The notes: generated from the letters alone by a model not told the origin. DNA of 5,635 bases from Chloroflexota bacterium (GCA_020848055.1 JADLBB010000192.1:1-5635), one strand, 5' to 3'; numbered from the stretch's first letter, positions 1-4,949 are shown. Program-made: numbers and translations.

Positions 1-2
1 CA

Positions 3-299
3 GTGGTTGAGGAGATCGACGAAGTGGCCGGCGCCTTCGACGACGCCTTGCACGCGCTGCTGGCGGCGATCGACGGCGTCGCCGCCACCGCGGCATCCGT
101 CACGGCGCTGGCCGAGCGCGCCGGGCAGCTAGCCGCATCGCTGCCCGAGGAGCAGGCCAGCGCGCGGCGGGTGGCCAACGCAGCGGTAATCCACGCACGC
201 GCGCTGGAGCGCCAGGTGGACCGCCTCGTCGACGCGACGACGGCCTGTCCGCTGCCGCCCGCCACACCGAGCGGCCGCGATCAGAGACCAACCGAATGA
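3..299 (+). CDS. Unrecognised helical protein, C-terminal part (probably partial)
   Basis: The product is not recognised. The frame is open from the left edge and ends in TGA at 297-299; a GTG at position 3 could be a start, but no upstream sequence is visible to test for a ribosome binding site, so it is best read as the 3' end of a longer gene. The 98 visible residues are rich in Ala, Glu, Asp and Arg with regular hydrophobic spacing, suggesting amphipathic helices or a coiled coil over roughly residues 1-78, followed by a Pro-rich polar tail (about 83-98). There is no signal peptide, membrane segment or catalytic motif. The opposite-strand frame here is shorter and lacks a ribosome binding site. 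The gene converges on the minus-strand racemase-family gene, with 24 bases between stop codons. Coding status is likely from frame length and composition; function is unknown. Confidence 0.6.
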   Translation: MVEEIDEVAGAFDDALHALLAAIDGVAATAASVTALAERAGQLAASLPEEQASARRVANAAVIHARALERQVDRLVDATTACPLPPATPSGRDQRPTE

Positions 300-303
300 G
301 CGA

Positions 304-342
304 CCATGAGCGCGGACGCGGGCTCAGCGGCGGCGCTCATGG
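304..342. terminator. Candidate bidirectional terminator hairpin between convergent genes
   Basis: Bases 304-313 (CCATGAGCGC) and 333-342 (GCGCTCATGG) form a perfect 10-bp inverted repeat around a 19-base loop. It lies just past the + strand stop (297-299) and covers the last codons and stop (324-326) of the minus-strand gene. The location suits a shared terminator for two convergent genes. There is no T-run on either side, so it is not a canonical intrinsic terminator, and the right arm is constrained by coding sequence. The repeat is seen directly; its role is inferred. Confidence 0.35.
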
Positions 343-1022
343 AGGACGGCCGCCAGACGCTCGATACCAAGGCGCGGGCTGGTGAGCAGCGGCACCGTTC
401 GGTCGCCGGCGGTGATGGCCGACCCTTCTACGGCGCGCGTCATCGACGCCTGTGCCAGCACGATAACGTCGGCCCAGTTCGCCAGCTCGGCCAGTGCGGC
501 GCGAACCCGGCGATCGTGCTCGGCCGGGTCGCTGGCCAGGAGTGCGAACGCGCCCTCGGCCAGGCCGGTGCGCACCTCGATGTCACGCCCAGCACGCGCG
601 GCTGCCGCGCGGACCAGATCGCTGGTCGGCCCCAGCGTCGTCGGCAGCGTGGCCGCCACGCCAACACGCTGCCCGCGCCGCACCGCCTCCTCGGCCATGG
701 CCATGTCGATGCGCAGGACCGGTGTCGGCCCGCCATCCATTCCATCAGCTGCGGGTCCGACCGACGAGCAGGTCAGGACGACGGCGTTCACCTCGTCGGT
801 GCGGACGGCAGCCGCCTGCTCGGCGAAGCGGCGGCGGACGGCATCAGTCAGCGTGCCGGCCGCGATCGTGTCCTGCAGCAGCGACTCGTCGACAATGTGC
901 TCGACGGCCACGCCGGGAAGCAACTCGTCGGCCAACTCCTGAAAGCGGGCTGGATTCGCGCTCGTCGTGTGGATCATCACCACGCGCGGCGTGGCCTGGT
1001 CACCGGCGGTGGGCGATGCCAT
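324..1022 (-). CDS. Asp/Glu racemase-superfamily protein (Asp/Glu/hydantoin racemase or AMDase-like)
   Basis: This 232-residue cytoplasmic protein has the usual length of the Asp/Glu/hydantoin racemase superfamily, cofactor-independent enzymes that move a proton at a carbon alpha to a carboxylate using one or two cysteines. The N-terminal strand VVMIHTT (14-20) opens the first domain. VVLTCSSVGP (81-90) carries the first conserved cysteine, Cys85. A central GVAATLPTTLGPT segment (121-133) matches the family pattern. The second half-site is DVIVLAQASM (185-194), where Gln191 stands where two-cysteine racemases have Cys. This may mean a non-racemase reaction such as a lyase, decarboxylase or isomerase. 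The ATG start is well supported by AAGGAGG at 1027-1033. It follows the 269-residue gene by 27 bases and is probably co-transcribed with it. The family call is firm; the substrate is unknown. Confidence 0.85.
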   Translation of the reverse strand: MASPTAGDQATPRVVMIHTTSANPARFQELADELLPGVAVEHIVDESLLQDTIAAGTLTDAVRRRFAEQAAAVRTDEVNAVVLTCSSVGPAADGMDGGPTPVLRIDMAMAEEAVRRGQRVGVAATLPTTLGPTSDLVRAAAARAGRDIEVRTGLAEGAFALLASDPAEHDRRVRAALAELANWADVIVLAQASMTRAVEGSAITAGDRTVPLLTSPRLGIERLAAVLHERRR

Positions 1023-1049
1023 GGAACCTCCTTGCGTGGGCGGCGGCGC

Positions 1050-1859
1050 TCAGTGCGAGCCGTGCTCTTCCGGTTGCGCGTCGCGCACGACCTGCCAGAG
1101 CGCCTCCATCTGGACGGCAGTCAGGTGGCAGATGAGGACCGGCGCCAGCTCGCCCTCGTCGAGCAGGAAGGTGACGCCGGAGTCGTCCATCTCCGGGTCG
1201 GCGAAGGCCTCCACCTCGTCGGCCTCAATCACCGTCTCCAACAGCGGCGGCATCGATGGTGGAGCGGGAAAGGGTGGCCGGGTCAGCGCGCGCGCCTCGC
1301 GCGCGGCCTGGCCGATCGCGTCCATCACCTCGTCGCGGCGGGTGCCACCGTCGATGAGGATCACCAGAATACCGACGCGCCCGTCCTCGAAGCGAATGTG
1401 CAGGTCACGCCCGGACTCGTCGAGGTGGGCCTCGATGACGCGCGGGTTGACGATGTGGTAGACATCGGGCGGTAATGGTGGCGCGTCCTCGCCGCCACTC
1501 CCGCGCTGGGCGTGGCCGGCCAGCACCAGTCCCATCGCCTGACCCCAACGGGCGATGCGGGCGACGACCGCATCCGGCAAGTTCAGGTCGCGGAACTCGG
1601 CTGCCGTGGCGGCGTGCAGCACCTGGATGAAGCCGGCATCCTCGTCATCGGTGCGCGAGGCCAGGAATTCAGCGGCCTCGTGCAGTTGCGCCCGCAGCGC
1701 CTCAGACTCGCCGGAGGCGCTGGACGCGCCGCCGCGCAGGAAATGCCGGATGCGCCGCGCCAGCGCTTCCTGCTCCTCCTCCCGGTTGCGCTCGCCACGC
1801 CGCTCGGACCCACGCCCGCGCTCGCGGCTCGAGCCGCTCCGCTCCCGCTCGTCCGGCAT
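1050..1859 (-). CDS. Unrecognised 269-residue protein with charged N-terminus
   Basis: I do not recognise a family. I chose the ATG at 1859 because GGAGG (1865-1869) lies 5 bases upstream. A GTG at 1955 and an ATG at 1937 would extend the frame, but they lack good ribosome binding sites and the added residues look like translated non-coding GC-rich DNA. Residues 2-42 are extremely charged (Arg/Glu-rich, low complexity, probably disordered or nucleic-acid or partner binding). Residues 51-116 look helical. Residues 133-171 (DVYHIVNPR to VGILVILIDGG) suggest alternating beta strands. Residues 196-206 are Pro-rich, and the C-terminal third is acidic. There is one cysteine (Cys244), no signal peptide and no convincing membrane helix. 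The stop is 27 bases from the racemase-family start, so the two are likely co-transcribed and may be functionally linked. Confidence 0.75.
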   Translation of the reverse strand: MPDERERSGSSRERGRGSERRGERNREEEQEALARRIRHFLRGGASSASGESEALRAQLHEAAEFLASRTDDEDAGFIQVLHAATAAEFRDLNLPDAVVARIARWGQAMGLVLAGHAQRGSGGEDAPPLPPDVYHIVNPRVIEAHLDESGRDLHIRFEDGRVGILVILIDGGTRRDEVMDAIGQAAREARALTRPPFPAPPSMPPLLETVIEADEVEAFADPEMDDSGVTFLLDEGELAPVLICHLTAVQMEALWQVVRDAQPEEHGSH

Positions 1860-1864
1860 GACCG

Positions 1865-1869
1865 CCTCC
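1865..1869 (-). promoter_or_regulatory. Ribosome binding site that sets the start of the 269-residue gene
   Basis: On the minus strand GGAGG lies 5 bases before the ATG at 1859. The same motif and spacing precede several other genes in this window, which favours this start over the longer upstream alternatives at 1937 and 1955. Confidence 0.7.
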
Positions 1870-1935
1870 GTTCCCGTCGCGCTCGCACATCGCGCGGTGC
1901 GTGCGGCGCCCCGCGCCCCCGCGCCTGTGGCGTAC

Positions 1936-1945
1936 ATGGTACCAT
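1936..1945. repeat. Perfect 10-bp palindrome in divergent intergenic region
   Basis: ATGGTACCAT reads identically on both strands. It lies in the 199-base gap between divergent genes, 77 bases upstream of the minus-strand start at 1859. The local base composition is much less GC-rich than its surroundings, as expected near a promoter. It could be an operator half or part of a -10 region, but a single 10-bp palindrome may be chance. The rest of this gap shows no credible ORF. Confidence 0.25.
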
Positions 1946-1969
1946 CTTCAAGCACCGCTCAGATGACCG

Positions 1970-1993
1970 CCGCGTCACCCTTGGGTCACGCGG
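1970..1993. promoter_or_regulatory. 24-bp dyad, candidate operator
   Basis: CCGCGTCACCC (1970-1980), a TT centre, and GGGTCACGCGG (1983-1993) form an 11-bp inverted repeat with a single mismatched position. It lies 65 bases upstream of the small membrane-protein start (2059) and within the divergent gap. A two-base centre is too tight for a good RNA hairpin, so a DNA dyad bound by a dimeric regulator is the more natural reading. The dyad is seen directly; the regulatory role is inferred. Confidence 0.35.
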
Positions 1994-2058
1994 CCCCGCC
2001 GTCGCTGCCGGCTGGCCGATGGTCGCCGCGACCGTGCTACGACAACAGGGAGGTCGGC

Positions 2059-2322
2059 ATGGACGAGGAGAACCAGGGTGCGGTGGCCGGCTGGACCTTC
2101 TTCTGGACGCTGTTTGGCTTCAAGGTCGTCACCGCCATCGTCATCTTCATCCTGCAGCCCTCTGTCGGCGCCGCTGTGTTCCTGATAGTCTTCCATTGGT
2201 TCTGGTTTGTCCCCATCATCGGCCTGGGCCTGGCGGCCGTGGCCGGCTGGCGGCGACTGGCCCGCGCACGCGCCCGCCGGCGGCAACTCGTGCGCGCCGA
2301 GTTCATGCTGGATGAGGCGTGA
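2059..2322 (+). CDS. Small membrane protein with two predicted helices
   Basis: The ATG at 2059 has GGGAGG (2048-2053) five bases upstream, giving an 87-residue product ending in TGA at 2320-2322. The frame is open far upstream, but that part only shadows the opposite-strand gene. Residues 1-10 are acidic and polar. A first hydrophobic helix spans about 12-32, a Pro-containing turn lies at 33-37, and a second aromatic-rich helix spans about 38-63 (FHWFWF at 45-50). An Arg-rich stretch (65-79) follows. By the positive-inside rule both ends should be cytoplasmic. I recognise no family; possible roles include a small envelope or regulatory subunit, but nothing in the sequence fixes one. It is transcribed away from the 269-residue gene and meets the adenosyltransferase gene tail-to-tail with 9 bases between stops. 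Confidence 0.75.
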   Translation: MDEENQGAVAGWTFFWTLFGFKVVTAIVIFILQPSVGAAVFLIVFHWFWFVPIIGLGLAAVAGWRRLARARARRRQLVRAEFMLDEA

Positions 2323-2331
2323 CGATCCGCT

Positions 2332-2889
2332 TCACCCGCCGGCCGACACCGGTCGCCAGGGCACGTCGTCAACGCCAGCGCGGGCGTTCGCGATGCGCGC
2401 CACGACAAACAGGTAGTCCGACAGCCGGTTGAGGTACGCCAGCAGCGCCGGCGCGACTGACGCCGAATGGGCCAGCCGCACCACGTCGCGCTCGGCTCGC
2501 CGGCAGACGCAGCGCGCCAGGTGCAGCTGCGCCGCGGCCGGCGTGCCACCCGGCAAGATGAAGGTCTGCAGCGGCGGCAGCGTCGCCTCGTGCCGGTCGA
2601 TCCAGTCCTCCAGGCGCGCGGTCCATCCGGCCGGCACGCGCGGCAGCGCCGCCGTCGCCGAACCGGGCAGGGTGGCCAACTCCGCGCCGACAGTGAACAG
2701 GTCGGCCTGCACATGCCCGATCTCGACGCGCACGTCGCCGGCGAGCGGCAGCGTCAGCACCGTGCCGAGGACGGCGTTCAGCTCGTCGACCGCGCCGTAG
2801 GCACCGACGCGGTCGTCGCCCTTGGACAAGCGGCCGGGACCCAGCACCTGGGTCGAGCCGTCATCACCGCCGCGCGTGTAAATGCGCAT
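2332..2889 (-). CDS. pduO: PduO-type ATP:cob(I)alamin adenosyltransferase
   Basis: This cytoplasmic enzyme transfers the adenosyl group of ATP to cob(I)alamin, giving adenosylcobalamin, the cofactor of methylmalonyl-CoA and other acyl-CoA mutases. The 185 residues match the family length and show its motifs in order: the ATP-binding N-terminus IYTRGGDDGST (3-13), RVGAYGAVDELN (27-38), FILPGG (110-115), LARCVCRRAER (124-134) and LNRLSDYLFVVAR (153-165). Aligned by eye to the Lactobacillus reuteri PduO structure, Asp35 and Arg126 match its Asp35-Arg128 salt bridge, and Phe110 matches Phe112, which displaces the lower cobalamin ligand. The active site therefore looks intact. The ATG start has GGAGG at 2895-2899, spaced 5 bases. 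It is the last gene of a probable four-gene operon, 36 bases after the crotonase-family gene. No mutase gene is visible in this window. Confidence 0.95.
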   Translation of the reverse strand: MRIYTRGGDDGSTQVLGPGRLSKGDDRVGAYGAVDELNAVLGTVLTLPLAGDVRVEIGHVQADLFTVGAELATLPGSATAALPRVPAGWTARLEDWIDRHEATLPPLQTFILPGGTPAAAQLHLARCVCRRAERDVVRLAHSASVAPALLAYLNRLSDYLFVVARIANARAGVDDVPWRPVSAGG

Positions 2890-2925
2890 GCTGTCCTCCC
2901 TGGCGCGCCCGCTTAACCGGCCGGC

Positions 2926-3711
2926 TTACTTCCCCTGCCAGCGCGGCGGGCGCTTCTCCAGGAAGGCGCTGACGCCCTCGGCGAAATCCTGGCTCATGTA
3001 AGCCGTCTGGACTAGATCATCGCCCATGGCCGTGCGCCGGGCAGCCAGCACACGCCGCACCGCCTCTTTGGTGACCCGGATCGTCAACGGTGCGTTGGCG
3101 GCGATCTGCTCGGCCAGCGCCTGCGTGCGCTCGGCCAGTTGCTCGGCCGGAACGACCTCGTTGACCAGGCCGGCGGCGTGCGCCTCAGCCGCCTCGATCA
3201 TGCGGGCGGTGAAGATCATCTCCTTCATCCGAGCCGGCCCCAGCAAATCGACCAGCCGGTAGACGGTGTTCATCGACAGGCAGTTGCCGAGCGTGCGCGC
3301 AATCGGCACACCGAAACGCGCGTCCGGCGAACACAAACGCAGGTCGCAGGCCAGTGCGATGTTCGCCCCACCGCCGACGGCGTAGCCCCGCACCATCGCG
3401 ATCGTCGGCAGCGCGACTGCCTCGAGCCGGCTGATGACACGGTCCATCCGCTGCTCGTACTCGCGCGCATCCTCCGGGGTCGTGAGTTGACGGAACTGGT
3501 TGATGTCGGTGCCGGCCACGAAGGCGCGGTCGCCAGCGCCGGTCAGGACAAGGACGCGCACTGAGTCGTCGGCCTCAATCTCATCGCAGACGGTGGCGAT
3601 GCGCTCGTACATGGCGTAGGTCATGGCGTTACGCGCCTGGGGCCGGTTGAAGGTCAGCCAGGCGACGGCGCCTCGCCGCTCGAAGAGGGTGTCGCTGTCG
3701 CTAATCTCCAC
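2926..3711 (-). CDS. Enoyl-CoA hydratase/isomerase (crotonase) family protein, atypical active site
   Basis: Crotonase-fold acyl-CoA enzyme of 261 residues, the usual length for the family. I start it at GTG 3711 because GGAGG (3717-3721) lies 5 bases upstream; TTG 3735 would add 8 residues but has no ribosome binding site. In 261-residue numbering, LTFNRPQARNAM (19-30) is the N-terminal family signature. AFVAGTDI (63-70) supplies the first oxyanion-hole segment, and RGYAVGGGANIALACD (108-123) the second. The residue matching catalytic Glu144 of rat mitochondrial enoyl-CoA hydratase is Asn117. In FGVPIARTLG (133-142) the Glu164 position holds Ile137 or Ala138. A canonical hydratase mechanism is therefore doubtful, although CoA-thioester binding looks preserved. 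The C-terminus has the usual FAEGVSAFLEKR segment (243-254). It sits between the DsrE and adenosyltransferase genes in one operon. Reaction and substrate are unknown. Confidence 0.9.
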   Translation of the reverse strand: MEISDSDTLFERRGAVAWLTFNRPQARNAMTYAMYERIATVCDEIEADDSVRVLVLTGAGDRAFVAGTDINQFRQLTTPEDAREYEQRMDRVISRLEAVALPTIAMVRGYAVGGGANIALACDLRLCSPDARFGVPIARTLGNCLSMNTVYRLVDLLGPARMKEMIFTARMIEAAEAHAAGLVNEVVPAEQLAERTQALAEQIAANAPLTIRVTKEAVRRVLAARRTAMGDDLVQTAYMSQDFAEGVSAFLEKRPPRWQGK

Positions 3712-3716
3712 CGGCT

Positions 3717-3721
3717 CCTCC
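3717..3721 (-). promoter_or_regulatory. Ribosome binding site that sets the crotonase-family start
   Basis: GGAGG on the minus strand lies 5 bases before GTG 3711. The longer alternatives, TTG 3735 and GTG 3723, have no purine-rich site upstream. The match to the spacing used by neighbouring genes supports the shorter start. Confidence 0.6.
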
Positions 3722-3766
3722 ACTGCGAGCGCCAAGGGACGTCGAGGCCGGCCACGGCGCGGCGGG

Positions 3767-4132
3767 CTACAGGCTGATCACCTGATCGGGCGGATTGCCG
3801 GCCAGGGCAGCGTACAGGTCCGGGAAGCAGCCAACCTGGACGCCGGCTACCGTGTTGGTGGGCCGACAGTTGCCGACCTCGCCCTCGGCCAGGCCACGCT
3901 CGAGCGCGCACTGGTCGCACAGCATCAGCAAGATACCCTGATCCCGAGCGACCCGGCCTAATCGCTCGCCGAGCGAGTCGCCTTCACGCAGTAGATAGGT
4001 ATTATCATCGAAGAACATCATGCCGACGACCTCAGCGCCGTGCTTGCCTTGCTCAAGCTGCGGCAGGATCATCTTGCCGAGCTTGTAGCTAGCGGTGTGC
4101 CCTGAAGTTGTGAACACGTACGCGACCTTCAC
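3767..4132 (-). CDS. DsrE-family protein with CxxC motif (possibly SaoD-like)
   Basis: Small cytoplasmic protein of 121 residues with the DsrE/DsrF/TusD fold pattern: an N-terminal beta strand KVAYVFTTSG (2-11), a helix, a second strand VVGMMFFDDN (35-44), then GILLMLCDQCALERGLAEG (66-84) and a C-terminal strand ending DQVISL. Family members handle sulfur as persulfides or related oxidation states. Cys72 and Cys75 form a CxxC (CDQC); Cys89 and Cys102 (VGCFPDLY) are further candidate redox or metal ligands. The overall pattern recalls DsrE-related proteins labelled SaoD, from memory only. GTG 4132 is chosen because AGGAGG (4140-4145) lies 7 bases upstream, whereas TTG 4138 would leave only 1 base. 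It is second in the operon, 29 bases after the DinB-family gene. No other sulfur-relay gene is visible, so the partner is unknown. Confidence 0.85.
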   Translation of the reverse strand: MKVAYVFTTSGHTASYKLGKMILPQLEQGKHGAEVVGMMFFDDNTYLLREGDSLGERLGRVARDQGILLMLCDQCALERGLAEGEVGNCRPTNTVAGVQVGCFPDLYAALAGNPPDQVISL

Positions 4133-4139
4133 GGACAAT

Positions 4140-4145
4140 CCTCCT
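4140..4145 (-). promoter_or_regulatory. Ribosome binding site that sets the DsrE-family start
   Basis: AGGAGG on the minus strand is 7 bases from GTG 4132 but only 1 base from TTG 4138. The latter is too close for normal initiation, so the shorter product beginning MKVAYVF is preferred, which also fits the usual start of this fold in its first beta strand. Confidence 0.65.
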
Positions 4146-4161
4146 GCATCGCGCGATACGC

Positions 4162-4689
4162 CTAGAAAGGGTAGCCCTTGAGACCCTGCACGCCCTTAAC
4201 CGCTGAAACCTCACCGGTGTGAGCGAACGCGTTGCCGAGCATCAGGCTGAATAGAAAGCCGACGGTCTGCTCACCAAGACCCATGGCGGTCAGGTCGAGC
4301 GGTCGCGCCAGGTCGGCGTCGGTCATCCCGGCCAGCAGGCTATCCGTACTGGCGTAGACGGCCTGAGCGTAGGCGCGCAGCGCCGCCAGGTCGATCTGAA
4401 CGCTCCTGGCCCACTCATCCCAGACACCCGGCGGCGGCATTTCCGACAGACCGACGCGCCCGGCCCACGCGCCGGCACACAGCGGCGCTCGGCCAGCTAC
4501 CATGTGACTCAGCAGCTCATCCTCGCCCACGACGGCATGGGCGTAGTTCGCACCCGCCGGCAGCACCAGCCCGTCGGGCCGGTAGTGCAACTGTTCCGCG
4601 CTCATACCCTCGATCGTGCCCTCGAGCCAGAAGTGCGCCATGTCGTACTGGCTCCGCAGCAGTCCACTGACCGGATTCGCATCAGCCAT
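4162..4689 (-). CDS. DinB-family (DinB/YfiT four-helix) protein
   Basis: A 175-residue protein of the DinB-like four-helix superfamily, which includes metal-binding enzymes such as thiol-dependent S-transferases (bacillithiol or mycothiol linked) and many members of unknown function. The N-terminal helix LLRSQYDMAHFWLEG (10-24) and the segment ANYAHAVVGEDELL (47-60) are typical; His51 is a likely metal ligand. The C-terminal helix LGNAFAHTGEVSAVKG (151-166) supplies His157. The usual HxxxH arrangement would need a His at 153, where Asn is seen, so the metal site may be modified or absent. The chain ends GVQGLKGYPF, a tail typical of this subfamily. ATG 4689 has GGAGG at 4698-4702, spaced 8 bases; TTG 4704 would overlap that site. 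It is the first gene of the probable four-gene operon. Confidence 0.85.
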   Translation of the reverse strand: MADANPVSGLLRSQYDMAHFWLEGTIEGMSAEQLHYRPDGLVLPAGANYAHAVVGEDELLSHMVAGRAPLCAGAWAGRVGLSEMPPPGVWDEWARSVQIDLAALRAYAQAVYASTDSLLAGMTDADLARPLDLTAMGLGEQTVGFLFSLMLGNAFAHTGEVSAVKGVQGLKGYPF

Positions 4690-4697
4690 CGTGTCAT

Positions 4698-4702
4698 CCT
4701 CC
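4698..4702 (-). promoter_or_regulatory. Ribosome binding site that sets the DinB-family start
   Basis: GGAGG on the minus strand lies 8 bases before ATG 4689. It falls inside the first codons that a TTG start at 4704 would use, so the ATG is the likely start. Confidence 0.65.
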
Positions 4703-4714
4703 AACTGATACCGC

Positions 4715-4736
4715 CGTCACGCGTGGCCGCGTGGCG
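4715..4736. repeat. Short inverted repeat upstream of the DinB-led operon
   Basis: CACGCG (4718-4723) and CGCGTG (4728-4733) pair around a 4-base loop, extendable by two more pairs (4715-4716 with 4735-4736) across one mismatch or wobble. It lies 26-47 bases upstream of ATG 4689, where a leader hairpin or operator would be expected. GC-rich sequence makes such repeats fairly common by chance. Confidence 0.3.
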
Positions 4737-4804
4737 CCATGCTACTACAATCCCCCGGTGGCCGCGACTGGCGCTGGTCCATCTAAGGGGTTCGTCAGAC
4801 ACGA

Positions 4805-4901
4805 ATCGCATGGTCGGGGCACCCTTGTGGCGAGGGCTGGCGGCATCGGCAGCGGCCGACCGGGCGCCCACCAGGGGTGCCCGCCACGGAGGCGATGCGA
4901 T
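4805..4901. repeat. Nested inverted-repeat structure of unknown function
   Basis: The 260-base gap between corA and the DinB-led operon holds a nested foldback. Outer arms 4805-4811 (ATCGCAT) and 4895-4901 (ATGCGAT) are perfect 7-bp complements. Inside them GGGCACCCTTGTGG (4817-4830) pairs with CCACCAGGGGTGCCC (4868-4882) through 13 matched positions, one mismatch or wobble and one bulge. On the minus strand the inner region can form a further apical stem (TCGGC with GCCGA around CGCT). It could be the 3' untranslated hairpin of corA, a structured RNA, a leader element of the downstream operon or a remnant of a small repeat. There is no T-run on either side, and I do not recognise a known RNA family or riboswitch. 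Confidence 0.5.
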
Positions 4902-4949
4902 CCATAGCCGGCAATTGAGGCCCGACACACCACGAGCCTGTTCGGAGCC

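Larger units (their letters stand above)
2332..4704 (-). other. Probable four-gene operon: DinB, DsrE, crotonase, adenosyltransferase
   Basis: Four genes run in the same direction with short gaps: 29 bases from DinB to DsrE, 55 bases from DsrE to the crotonase (counted from GTG 3711) and 36 bases from the crotonase to the adenosyltransferase. Each has its own ribosome binding site, and there is no terminator-like hairpin with a T-run between them. Co-transcription is inferred from spacing. The adenosyltransferase provides adenosylcobalamin and the crotonase acts on acyl-CoA, so a link to B12-dependent acyl-CoA metabolism is plausible; the roles of the first two genes in this are unknown. Confidence 0.65.

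Noticed and set aside
306..1475. Long + strand open frame of 389 codons antisense to the racemase-family and 269-residue genes
   Set aside because: It is stop-free because of GC-rich codon use on the other strand. It spans two well-supported minus-strand genes and their junction, has no ribosome binding site, and its translation is Arg/His/Gln-rich without family motifs.
1512..2315. Long + strand open frames of about 255-267 codons running across the divergent gap
   Set aside because: The upstream parts shadow the 269-residue gene and non-coding DNA. Only the last 87 codons of one frame, after a good ribosome binding site, look like a protein.
2037..2714. 225-codon minus-strand frame overlapping the adenosyltransferase and membrane-protein genes
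   Set aside because: Arg- and Ser-rich shadow translation; it conflicts with the clear PduO-type motifs in another frame.
2917..2924. CCGGCCGG palindrome between the crotonase and adenosyltransferase genes
   Set aside because: An 8-bp palindrome of only C and G is expected often by chance in DNA this GC-rich, and it has no loop or T-run to act as a terminator.
4744..4749. Possible -10 element (TGTAGT on the minus strand) for the DinB-led operon
   Set aside because: It matches the -10 consensus at only four of six positions, and no reasonable -35 element lies about 17 bases upstream.
4791..4805. TTCGT/ACGAA hairpin that superficially recalls a tRNA T-arm
   Set aside because: No acceptor stem, anticodon arm or D-arm can be placed around it, and the loop sequence does not match a T-loop.
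4690..4949. Cobalamin riboswitch expected because the operon ends in a B12 gene
   Set aside because: The gap is strongly structured, but I could not find the conserved B12-box core on the minus strand. The adenosyltransferase is also the last gene, far from this leader.
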